Source of the DNA: Planctomycetota bacterium
Lineage (GTDB): Bacteria > Planctomycetota > UBA1135 > UBA2386
Assembly (NCBI GenBank): GCA_020638655.1
Contig: JACKIC010000002.1
Coordinates: 310,001-374,000 of the forward strand
DNA: 64,000 bases
Reading direction: 5' to 3'
Below the pieces are notes generated by a model. The model was not told the DNA's origin and did no database searches. It saw nothing but the letters and a program-made list of their open reading frames with translations. The stretch's first letter is position 1. Each line of letters starts with the position of its first letter. This document shows, piece after piece, positions 18,129 to 25,345 of the stretch. Made by a program: the position numbers and the translations under genes.

Positions 18129-18917
18129 TCAAACCCAGCTGTTGGTCAGCAGTTCGCCCATGCCACCGGCGCCGGGCACGATGTAGTGCACGTCATTGAG
18201 GCCGCGCTCCTCGTCAGGATAGGTGCCAGGCGGGGAGGCCAGGGCGCGCTCGGACGACAGTCCCCGGTCCAGGCGACCGGCGTAGATCCGGACCCCCGGA
18301 TGCATCGCGGTGACCCGCCGGATCGCCTCGGGCGTCACCATCAGGTGCACGGCGCAGATCGCGCGCGGACCGGCGCCCCCCGGGCCGGCCAGGTCGCGGT
18401 AGACGTCGACCGCGCGCGCGACCGTGCCGCCCGTCGCGCCCATCGGGTCGGGCAGCAGCACCACGGCGTCGTCGACGTCGCCGCCGAGCTTGCTGCCGTC
18501 GAGCCGCACGCCGGTCACGTGGTGCTGCGCGTCGACGATGCGCGACATGTTGAGGAAGTCGAGCCGCACGTTGGCGGGGGGCAGCACCTCGGTCGCGGCT
18601 TCGTAGCAGACCTGCGCGGGCAGGATCCCGGCGCGGATCACCGCGGTCACGACCAGCCTGGTGTCGCGGCACAGCTGCGGACCGGCGACGAACGCGCGCG
18701 GCTCGGTTGCGGTCATGCGCGTCGCGGTGCGCGCCGTTCGCACCGGGAATTCGCGCGCCAGCACTTCCTGGCACAGCCGCGCGTAGGCCGAACGCACCAG
18801 CGTCGGCAGCTCGGCGGTGCCGACCTCGGGACTGCCGATGCGGGCCAGCAGCGTGTTCAGGAACGGGTCGTCGAACAGGTGCACGTCGGCGCCGTAACGG
18901 TGGGTGAGCATGGCCAC
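18129..18917 (-). CDS. upp: Uracil phosphoribosyltransferase
   Basis: 262 residues, longer than typical enzymes (about 210) because of an N-terminal extension of about 40. It salvages uracil with PRPP to UMP in the cytoplasm. The PRPP-binding loop is clear: LLPDPMGATGGTV (D157-T165). The conserved mid-region VTAVIRAGILP is present, and the C-terminal uracil-binding segment reads DVHYIVPGAGGMGEL. The GTG at 18917 lies six bases after a TATCGT box, fitting a leaderless mRNA; ATG 18911 is the alternative. It is divergent from the metallo-beta-lactamase gene, with two opposed TATCGT boxes between. Some residues differ from the classical enzyme, so a divergent UPRT-like subfamily is possible. Confidence 0.9.
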   Translation of the reverse strand: MAMLTHRYGADVHLFDDPFLNTLLARIGSPEVGTAELPTLVRSAYARLCQEVLAREFPVRTARTATRMTATEPRAFVAGPQLCRDTRLVVTAVIRAGILPAQVCYEAATEVLPPANVRLDFLNMSRIVDAQHHVTGVRLDGSKLGGDVDDAVVLLPDPMGATGGTVARAVDVYRDLAGPGGAGPRAICAVHLMVTPEAIRRVTAMHPGVRIYAGRLDRGLSSERALASPPGTYPDEERGLNDVHYIVPGAGGMGELLTNSWV

Positions 18918-18923
18918 GGCCAG

Positions 18924-18929
18924 ACGATA
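18924..18929 (-). promoter_or_regulatory. Putative -10 box of upp
   Basis: TATCGT on the minus strand, six bases before GTG 18917 and 12 before ATG 18911. It opposes an identical box on the plus strand 17 bases away. Confidence 0.5.
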
Positions 18930-18945
18930 CCCGCGCGCGCTCTGG

Positions 18946-18951
18946 TATCGT
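18946..18951 (+). promoter_or_regulatory. Putative -10 box of the MBL/lamin-tail gene (leaderless)
   Basis: TATCGT, then seven bases, then ATG 18959. The predicted transcript would start at or within a base or two of the start codon. Confidence 0.5.
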
Positions 18952-18958
18952 GCCGCCG

Positions 18959-20770
18959 ATGCTCGCCACGTCGCTCTGCGCGTTCGCCCTCGCGTTCTGC
19001 CCCCAGGGCGGGGAGGGTTCGCCCCCCGTCGGCATGACGGTGGTGGTGGTCGACGTCGGCCAGGGCGACGGCATCGTGCTCCGGGCGCCCGACGGCACCG
19101 TGCACGTCGTCGACGCGGGGCCGGACGGCCAGGGGATCGCCGCGGTGTTGCCGGCGATCACGGCGCTGCAGCCGACCGGCTACGGCAACACGTTCCTGAG
19201 CCACTTCCACGACGACCACCAGGGCGGCATGGACGAGGTGCTGACCGCGCGCCCGTTCGTCTTCGCCTACGACCGCGGCGACCTGCGCCGCACCAACACC
19301 AGCGCCGCGACCAACGGCTACCTGTCGGCGGCGGGCGCGCGGCGCCGCACCGCGACGCCGGGGCTCGTGGTGCAGCTGGGCGGCGGCGCGACGCTGACCT
19401 GCATCGCCGCCGACGGCCACGTGCTCGGCGGCGCGTTCGTCGACCCGATCAGCTCGGCGCAGGAGGAGAACTCGCGTTCGCTGGTGTTCCGCCTCGACTA
19501 CCGCGACTTCTCGATGTGGCTCGGCGGCGACCTCACCGGCGGCGGCAACAGCACCAGCGACGTCGAGTCGCCGGCGTCGCTCGCCTGCGGCGACGTCGAC
19601 GTCTACAAGCTCAACCACCACGGCTCGAACACCTCGACGAGCACCAACCTGGTGACGCGCCTGTCGCCCGAGCTCGCCGTGGTCAGCTGCGGTGTCGGCA
19701 ACTCCTACGGCCACCCGACGCCGACGATCGTCAACCGCCTCAACCAGGCCGCGGCGGCGCGCGCGCTGCTGTGCACGACGTCGGGCAGCGCGTCGATCGT
19801 GGGCTTCGGCGTGGTCGGCAACCTGCGCATCGACAGCGACGGCGAGCGCTACCGCGCCACGGCCCAGAACGGCGACTACCTCGACTTCTACTGCGACGAG
19901 GTGGCGCCGACGACGCTCGCCGCCGGCGACGTGCGCATCAGCGAGGTGCACCGCGATCCCGCCGCGGTGGCCGATACGAACGGCGAGTACGTCGAGCTCG
20001 TCAACGTCTCGGCGAGGCCCGTGGGGCTGATGGGGGTGACCCTCGCCGACAACGCCGCGTCGGTGACGCTGGCCAGCAACCTGCTGCTGATCCCCGGCAA
20101 GCCGCTGGTCGTGCAGGTCGACGGCGCCCCGACGCGCAACGGCGGCCTGCCGCTCGGCGCGACGCTGCCCTACAACACGCTGGCACTCGGCAACTCGGGC
20201 GACGTGCTCGCCGTGACGCAGGGCGCGACCACGGTCGACGCGCTGACCTACTCGAGCAGCCTGCCGGGCGGCGCCGGCGTCGCGTCGGAGCGGCGCGATC
20301 TGCTCGGCGCGCAGACCAACGGCAACTACGCGGCGGCGGTGACTGCGTTCGGCCTCGGCGATCGCGGCTCGCCGGGGCGCCGCAACGACGCCGACAGCAC
20401 CGCGCACCCGGTGCAGGTGGCCGTCTCCAGCCGGCCCGGCTCGTTCACCTTGCACGGCACCGCGCTCGCCAACGGCAGCGCCGCCGGCACGCAGTGGAGC
20501 GCGATCGGCATCGCCTACGGCGCGTCGCCGGGTTTCCCGCTGCTCGGCGTGGTCGTGCCGCTGGCGCAGGACCCGCTGCTGTCGGTGTTCCTGGGCGTGC
20601 CCGGCGCGGTGGCGCCGCTGCCGGCGGGGGGCTACCGTTCGCTGCGCGTGGCCCTGCCGACGCCCAACCCGCTCGCCGGGGTGCCGCTCTACGCGGCCCA
20701 CGTCGTGTTGGACCTAGGTACCCTCGCTGCCGTCGGCGTGTCGTCTGCGGTGCCCTTCCAGCTGCAGTGA
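18959..20770 (+). CDS. Secreted metallo-beta-lactamase-fold hydrolase with lamin-tail domain
   Basis: 603 residues. Signal peptide at about 1-16 (LATSLCAFALAFC). Residues about 25-290 are a metallo-beta-lactamase fold of the ComEC/Rec2-hydrolase type: VVVDVGQGDGIVL, the metal motif FLSHFHDDHQGGMDE (HxHxDH), WLGGDLT, KLNHHGS and VSCGVGNSYGHPTP. A lamin-tail domain follows at about 305-420 (VRISEVHRDP, GEYVELVN). The last 130 residues form a beta-rich region with features of the C-terminal module shared by other secreted proteins here. ComEC-like domains without the channel are known as secreted nucleases or phosphodiesterases; the substrate is inferred to be extracellular nucleic acid but not shown. 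ATG 18959 is chosen over GTG 18950, which overlaps the TATCGT box. It precedes hpt by ten bases. Confidence 0.9.
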   Translation: MLATSLCAFALAFCPQGGEGSPPVGMTVVVVDVGQGDGIVLRAPDGTVHVVDAGPDGQGIAAVLPAITALQPTGYGNTFLSHFHDDHQGGMDEVLTARPFVFAYDRGDLRRTNTSAATNGYLSAAGARRRTATPGLVVQLGGGATLTCIAADGHVLGGAFVDPISSAQEENSRSLVFRLDYRDFSMWLGGDLTGGGNSTSDVESPASLACGDVDVYKLNHHGSNTSTSTNLVTRLSPELAVVSCGVGNSYGHPTPTIVNRLNQAAAARALLCTTSGSASIVGFGVVGNLRIDSDGERYRATAQNGDYLDFYCDEVAPTTLAAGDVRISEVHRDPAAVADTNGEYVELVNVSARPVGLMGVTLADNAASVTLASNLLLIPGKPLVVQVDGAPTRNGGLPLGATLPYNTLALGNSGDVLAVTQGATTVDALTYSSSLPGGAGVASERRDLLGAQTNGNYAAAVTAFGLGDRGSPGRRNDADSTAHPVQVAVSSRPGSFTLHGTALANGSAAGTQWSAIGIAYGASPGFPLLGVVVPLAQDPLLSVFLGVPGAVAPLPAGGYRSLRVALPTPNPLAGVPLYAAHVVLDLGTLAAVGVSSAVPFQLQ

Positions 20771-20780
20771 CGAGCCGTCG

Positions 20781-21356
20781 ATGAGCCAGTCCGCCCCGCC
20801 GTTCCGCGTCGTCTTCAGCCACGACGACATCCTGCGCCGCTGCCACGAACTCGCCCGCCAGATCCGCGCGGCCGGCAGAGACACGCCGCCGTGCCTGGTC
20901 GTCGTGGTCGAAGGCGCCCGCCCGTTCGCGCGCGTGCTGCAGCAGCTGCTGCCCGGCAACCTGCCGCTGCACGAGGTGCGCGCCTCGTCCTACGTCGGCA
21001 CGCAGAGCTCGGGTCAGGTCAAGCTGTCCGGCGCGCACGCGGTGCCGTGCCGCGACCGCGACGTGCTGCTGCTCGAGGACATCGTCGACACCGGCCGCAC
21101 GGTGGCCGCGCTGCGGCGGTTCTTCCTCGACTCGGGCGCGACGACCTGCGAGGTCGCGACGTTGCTCAGCAAGCCGTCGCGCCGCGTCGTCGAGGTGCCG
21201 CTCGCCCACGTCGGCTTCCAGATCCCCGACGAGTTCGTGATTGGCTTCGGCATGGACGTCGACGGCCGTTACCGGGAGCTGCCCGAAGTGGTGGTCTACG
21301 ACGCCGAAGTCGAGCGCACGTTCCTGGGCGCGTCGGCCGCCGCGCAGTCGTCGTGA
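20781..21356 (+). CDS. hpt: Hypoxanthine-type phosphoribosyltransferase
   Basis: 191 residues, normal for bacterial HPRT (about 175-190). It transfers phosphoribose from PRPP to hypoxanthine/guanine (purine salvage, cytoplasm). The PRPP motif is VLLLEDIVDTGRTVAAL at 95-111; the flexible-loop SSYVGTQSSGQVKL is at 69-82; the purine-contacting segment VGFQIPDEFVIGFGMDVDGRYRELP carries the family FVVGYGLDY-like motif. ATG 20781 follows the MBL stop by ten bases, so co-transcription is likely. Together with upp on the other side of the MBL gene it gives the locus a nucleobase-salvage flavour. It ends convergently with the MtfA-like gene across a shared small palindrome. Confidence 0.93.
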   Translation: MSQSAPPFRVVFSHDDILRRCHELARQIRAAGRDTPPCLVVVVEGARPFARVLQQLLPGNLPLHEVRASSYVGTQSSGQVKLSGAHAVPCRDRDVLLLEDIVDTGRTVAALRRFFLDSGATTCEVATLLSKPSRRVVEVPLAHVGFQIPDEFVIGFGMDVDGRYRELPEVVVYDAEVERTFLGASAAAQSS

Positions 21357-21366
21357 GCGCGGCTCA
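21354..21366. terminator. Palindrome containing both convergent stop codons (hpt and the M90 peptidase)
   Basis: TGAGC-GCG-GCTCA: the left TGA is the hpt stop and the right TCA is the minus-strand stop. Short, but placed symmetrically as a bidirectional terminator would be. Confidence 0.4.
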
Positions 21367-22134
21367 GGCGCGCTCCGCCGGGTCCTGCCGGTAGTAGTCC
21401 TGCAGCACCGCGTAGAGCCGCGGGTGCCGCTGCCGCAACTGCCGGCTCTTCTCGAAGAAACACTCGGTGGCGACCGCGAAGAACTCCGCGGGGTTGGTCG
21501 CGCCGTAGTGGTCGAGCACGACCTTGTGCCCGCCCGCGGCGGCCGCGCGCAGCGCCGCGAACTCGGCGGTCATCGTCGCGACCCACTCGCGCAGCTCCTC
21601 GCGACCCTGCAGCGGCGGTGTGCCGTCGGCGAGCCCGTCGAGCATGTCGAGCTTGTGCGCGAACTCGTGCAGCACCAGGTTGTGGCCGTCGCGCGGATCG
21701 ACCGCGCCGCCCTTCGCCGCGTCCCATGACAGGATCACGGGGCCGCGCTGCCACGCCTCGCCGAGGTTGGCCTGGCCGGGCCGCACCACGCCGGCGGCGT
21801 CCTGCTGCGGCATCGTGCGGTAGGCGCTCGGGTAGACCAGGATGCTGCGCACGTCGGCGAAGTACTCGTGCTCGATCGCGAGCAGCAGCAGGCTCGCCTG
21901 CGCCGCGATCGTCACCAAGATCTCGTCGGTGAGTACCAGCCCGCCGCAGCCTTCCCACTCCTTCTCGGCGATCAGCACGCGCAGGTCGTCGCGGATGCGC
22001 TGCTGGCCGCGCTCGTCGAGCGACCGGTAGAACGGCAACCCGTCGAGGATCGGCAGCCACGCGGGCGGGAACGGCTGGGCCAGCAGTTCGCGGCGGGCGC
22101 GGTGGCGCAGGGGTGAGAACAGCCAGTCCAGCAC
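21364..22134 (-). CDS. mtfA: MtfA-like zinc-dependent peptidase (M90)
   Basis: 256 residues, the usual length. The family's HExxH zinc motif is HEFAHKLDMLDG at 156-167, preceded by PVILSWDAAKGG and followed by the downstream glutamate region NPAEFFAVATECFFEKS. E. coli MtfA is a cytosolic peptidase tied to the Mlc/PtsG glucose response; whether that role holds here is unknown. The start is the GTG at 22134, four bases after the stop of the upstream lipoprotein gene, with no Shine-Dalgarno sequence; the MLDWLFSPLRHR opening resembles MtfA N-termini. It is the third gene of a unit with the S46 peptidase and the lipoprotein. Confidence 0.92.
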   Translation of the reverse strand: MLDWLFSPLRHRARRELLAQPFPPAWLPILDGLPFYRSLDERGQQRIRDDLRVLIAEKEWEGCGGLVLTDEILVTIAAQASLLLLAIEHEYFADVRSILVYPSAYRTMPQQDAAGVVRPGQANLGEAWQRGPVILSWDAAKGGAVDPRDGHNLVLHEFAHKLDMLDGLADGTPPLQGREELREWVATMTAEFAALRAAAAGGHKVVLDHYGATNPAEFFAVATECFFEKSRQLRQRHPRLYAVLQDYYRQDPAERA

Positions 22135-22138
22135 CGCG

Positions 22139-23062
22139 TCAGTCCGGCTCCACGCCCAGAGCCTTGGCGACCGCCGCGTGCCGCTGCTGCGGCAGATCGC
22201 GCAGGATGCCTGCGAGCGGGATCTCCCACAGCTCGTAGGTGGTGACGCGGTGGCGTTCGACCCCGTTGTCGTCGGGGTCGCTGTGGTGCCGATACTCACG
22301 TTGCGCGGGCGACAGGCGGCGCAGGCCGGACGCGACCGCGGCGTCGACCTGCGCCGCGGTGAGCACCGGCGCGAGCGCCTTGCGCAGCCGCACGGCACAG
22401 GCGTCGCGCACCTGCGTCAGTGAGCTCTCGCGCGCGAGGGCGAAGGTCTTGCCCTCGTGCGAGAAGTGCAGGCGGAGCATGCCGCGCACCCTGGCGGGGG
22501 CGCCGAAACCCTCGGGGACGGCCTCGACCTCTTGCCACCGGACGATCGGGCGCGACAGCAGCCACTCGACGTGGCCCTGATCGGCGGGCTCGAGCGCGCC
22601 GACCGTGCCGCGCACGTCGACGCACCACAGGCACCAGGCGATGCCGTAGTTCATGCCGCCCTGGCCGCGATCGCGCGTCGGAATCATGCCCCAAGTCGCC
22701 TCGACGAGCGCGGTGTGGTCGAGTGCCGCGCGCACCACCGCGTCGGATTTGGCGAGTCCCAGCGCGGGGGCAAGGTGCTCACGCAGCAGATGGTAGGAAT
22801 CGAGGAAGCTGTCGCGCGCGCAGCGATCCTGGGTCAGACGCGGGCCGCCGCCGGTATGGGTCACGAGGTAGTGCAGGCGGGCGGGGGCGACCGGAACCTG
22901 CCCGACCCAGTCCGGGGCTGTGTCGACCTGATGCCACGGCACCGCCTCCTGTCTGTTGATGTCGGCGGGCCGGATCGGCGTGGGCTCCCGCGAGGCCTCG
23001 CCCGCCTGCTGCTGGCAGCAGGCCGCTGCGGCCAGCACCGCGACGACGCCGCACGCGATCAT
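22139..23062 (-). CDS. Putative lipoprotein of unknown function
   Basis: 307 residues. ATG 23062 overlaps the TGA of the S46 peptidase gene (ATGA), implying coupled translation. The N-terminus has a hydrophobic run (GVVAVLAAAA) ending in a lipobox-like AAAC or AACC at residues 12-16, so membrane anchoring by lipid is probable. The body is soluble; visible landmarks are HYLVTHTGGGPRLTQDRC, GMNYGIAWCLWCVDVRG and a basic C-terminal half. I recognise no family. Being sandwiched between two peptidase genes suggests a role in envelope or extracellular protein turnover, as inference only. Confidence 0.82.
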   Translation of the reverse strand: MIACGVVAVLAAAACCQQQAGEASREPTPIRPADINRQEAVPWHQVDTAPDWVGQVPVAPARLHYLVTHTGGGPRLTQDRCARDSFLDSYHLLREHLAPALGLAKSDAVVRAALDHTALVEATWGMIPTRDRGQGGMNYGIAWCLWCVDVRGTVGALEPADQGHVEWLLSRPIVRWQEVEAVPEGFGAPARVRGMLRLHFSHEGKTFALARESSLTQVRDACAVRLRKALAPVLTAAQVDAAVASGLRRLSPAQREYRHHSDPDDNGVERHRVTTYELWEIPLAGILRDLPQQRHAAVAKALGVEPD

Positions 23063-25173
23063 CGCAACAGCTCGGCCAGCAGGCTCGGGCACGGCTGCAC
23101 GGCCTCGATCACCCACAGCACGTAGTGGATGTCGCAGATCACGTTGCGCGAGCGGTCGGCGTTCCAGCCGAAGTCGCCAGCGACGGCCTCGAACACGCGG
23201 TCGAAGTTGAGCCCGATCAGTTCGCCCTTGCCGTTGATCACCGGCGAGCCCGAGTTGCCGCCCGTGGTGTCGCCGTCGGCGAGGAAACACACCGGCACGT
23301 CGCCGAGCTTGGGGTCGACCCAGCGGCTCTTCATGCGGTCCTTGGCGGCGGCGAGCAGCGCGGGCGGGTTGTTGAACGGCTCCTTGCCCTTCTCCTTCTG
23401 CAGCAGGCCGGCGACCGTCGTGAACGGCACCGCGACCAGTCCGTCGCGCGGCTCGTAGCCCTTGACCGTCGCGATCGACACGCGCAGCGTGCTGTTGGCG
23501 TCGGGATAGAACGACTTGCCGCGGAAGGCCTCCTGCGCCTCGATCCAGCGGCGGCCGACGTCGAGGTCCTGGCCGGCGCGCAGCCGCGCGCGGGTCATCC
23601 AGGCATCGTTCTCGCTGGCCAGGGCCCGGGCGAGCTTGATCAGCGGGTCGTCGCTCGCGGCGATCGCCTCCTTGCCGCCGGCGAACAGCGCGGCGCGCGC
23701 CTCGCCGTCGAGCAGCGCCGGCTTGCCGCACATCGCTTCGACCACGGCGGCGTCGGGAGTGCCCTCGCCGACGAACGCGGTGCCCGCGAACCGCTGCTCG
23801 GCCGACATGCCGGCGATCTCGCTCAGCATGATGCGCAGCAGCGGCGCCTGGATCGTCTCCCAATCGGCGGCGAACTGCGGCGAGGCGACCACTTGCAGCA
23901 GGCGCGCGGACGCCTTGCCGCCCGGAGACCCTTCGACCGCGGCGCAGGCCTGGCTCAGCACCGACAGCAGCGGCATGTCGTTGCCGAGCACGCGCAGGAA
24001 CCAGACGAAGGTGTCGCGTTCGATCGTCTTCGCCTCGGCCTCGTCGAGCGCCAGCAGCTCGTCGAGCACCGAACCCCACTGCTCGCTTCGCTTGCCGTCC
24101 TGGGCCAACCAGCTGCGGAACGCCGCCTCCTCGCGCAGCTTCTTGTCGACCGTGCGGTTGTTGGCGAGGCCGAAGATCATGCCCTGCGCGTTCTTCTGCA
24201 CGTTGGCGAGCGACTTGATCCGGCTGGCGACCTCGAGCCCCTTGGCCTCGCTGGCCTTGCCCGCGGCCTCGAGCACCGCGATCGCGGCGGTCAGCACGCG
24301 GTCGCGCGCCGGGAACACGTAACCCTCCTGCGTCGCCACCGCGCGGCTGGTCTTGTAGCGCTGCGTGCGGCCCGGGTAGCCCATCACGATCGCGAGGTCA
24401 CCCTCGGCGACGGGCTGCTTGGCGACGCGTAGGAAGTGCTCGGCCTGGAACGGCACGTTGTCGGGGCTGTAGTCGCCGACCTTGCCGTCCTTGCCGACGT
24501 AGGCGCGGAAGAACGTGAAGTCGCCCGTGTGCCGCGGCCACTCCCAGTTGTCGACCTCGCCGCCGAACTCGCCGATCGCGCGCGGCGGCGCATAGACCAG
24601 GCGCACGTCGCGGATCTGCGTGCGGTAGTAGAGGTGGTACTCCTTGCCCTCGAGGAAGCTCGCCACCGAGCACTTGGTGTTGTCCTCGCTGGCTTCGCCG
24701 GCGGCCACCAGCTCGCCGATGACGCGCTGCGTGATCGCCCAGCGGTCCAGGTCGTCCGCGGCCGTCGCCTGCGCCGCGTGCACCTTCTCGGTCACGTCCT
24801 CGATGCGCTTGAGCACCGACGCGACCATGCCGGGCGCGGGCAGCTCCTGCTCGCGGGTCTGCGCCGCGTAGCCGTCGCGCAGGTAGTTGTGCTCGGGCGA
24901 GCTCAGCTGGCTGACCGCGCCGAAGCCGCAGTGGTGGTTGGTGACCAGCAGCCCGTCGGTCGAGCAGAACGACGCCGTGCAGCCGTTGATCTGCACGGTC
25001 GCCGACAGCACGCCGCCCTTCTCGGGGTGCCAGAACTCGTCCTTGGTCAGCTTCATGCCGCGCTTCTGCAGCGCCGCCCAGTCCATCTCCCGGACCTGGG
25101 TCGGCAACCACTGCCCTTCGTCGGGCAACAGACAGACGGCGGCGAGAACGGCGCACAGCGAACGCAACATCAT
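23059..25173 (-). CDS. S46-family dipeptidyl-peptidase (DPP7/DPP11-like)
   Basis: 704 residues, normal for S46 (about 700-720). It removes dipeptides from oligopeptides in the periplasm or cell surface. A short signal peptide is present (MMLRSLCAVLAAVCLLP). The chymotrypsin-like catalytic parts are visible: TNHHCGFGA at 78-86 supplies the histidine, and GGNSGSPVINGKGELIGLNFD near the C-terminus supplies the serine S641. ATG 25173 is chosen because an upstream ATG at 25182 overlaps a TATAGA box that lies eight bases before 25173; the mRNA is probably leaderless. It is divergent from the M1 peptidase gene and first in a unit with a lipoprotein and the M90 peptidase. Confidence 0.96.
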   Translation of the reverse strand: MMLRSLCAVLAAVCLLPDEGQWLPTQVREMDWAALQKRGMKLTKDEFWHPEKGGVLSATVQINGCTASFCSTDGLLVTNHHCGFGAVSQLSSPEHNYLRDGYAAQTREQELPAPGMVASVLKRIEDVTEKVHAAQATAADDLDRWAITQRVIGELVAAGEASEDNTKCSVASFLEGKEYHLYYRTQIRDVRLVYAPPRAIGEFGGEVDNWEWPRHTGDFTFFRAYVGKDGKVGDYSPDNVPFQAEHFLRVAKQPVAEGDLAIVMGYPGRTQRYKTSRAVATQEGYVFPARDRVLTAAIAVLEAAGKASEAKGLEVASRIKSLANVQKNAQGMIFGLANNRTVDKKLREEAAFRSWLAQDGKRSEQWGSVLDELLALDEAEAKTIERDTFVWFLRVLGNDMPLLSVLSQACAAVEGSPGGKASARLLQVVASPQFAADWETIQAPLLRIMLSEIAGMSAEQRFAGTAFVGEGTPDAAVVEAMCGKPALLDGEARAALFAGGKEAIAASDDPLIKLARALASENDAWMTRARLRAGQDLDVGRRWIEAQEAFRGKSFYPDANSTLRVSIATVKGYEPRDGLVAVPFTTVAGLLQKEKGKEPFNNPPALLAAAKDRMKSRWVDPKLGDVPVCFLADGDTTGGNSGSPVINGKGELIGLNFDRVFEAVAGDFGWNADRSRNVICDIHYVLWVIEAVQPCPSLLAELLR

Positions 25174-25181
25174 GGTGCGCA

Positions 25182-25187
25182 TCTATA
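25182..25187 (-). promoter_or_regulatory. Putative -10 box of the S46 peptidase gene
   Basis: TATAGA on the minus strand, eight bases before ATG 25173. It overlaps the alternative ATG at 25182, which argues for the downstream start. Confidence 0.5.
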
Positions 25188-25216
25188 CGGGCCGCCGGCG
25201 CCGCTGCGAAGTGTGC

Positions 25217-25234
25217 GTACGGTACCGGGTGCAA
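25217..25234 (+). promoter_or_regulatory. Repeated 18-base element, copy 1
   Basis: GTACGGTACCGGGTGCAA in the divergent spacer between the S46 and M1 peptidase genes. A copy differing at one base lies at 43605-43622 on the minus strand. It contains GGTACC and a TACGGT box, so an operator or promoter is possible. Confidence 0.3.
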
Positions 25235-25345
25235 TCTCCACGCGCCCGCCGCCGAGCACCTCGGTCGCACCTTCGCCGGCGGCCCCTCGGCGGATAAGGT
25301 GCGCGGCCTCGCCGTTTCCCTCACCTTCGTGCCCTCGACCTCCGC

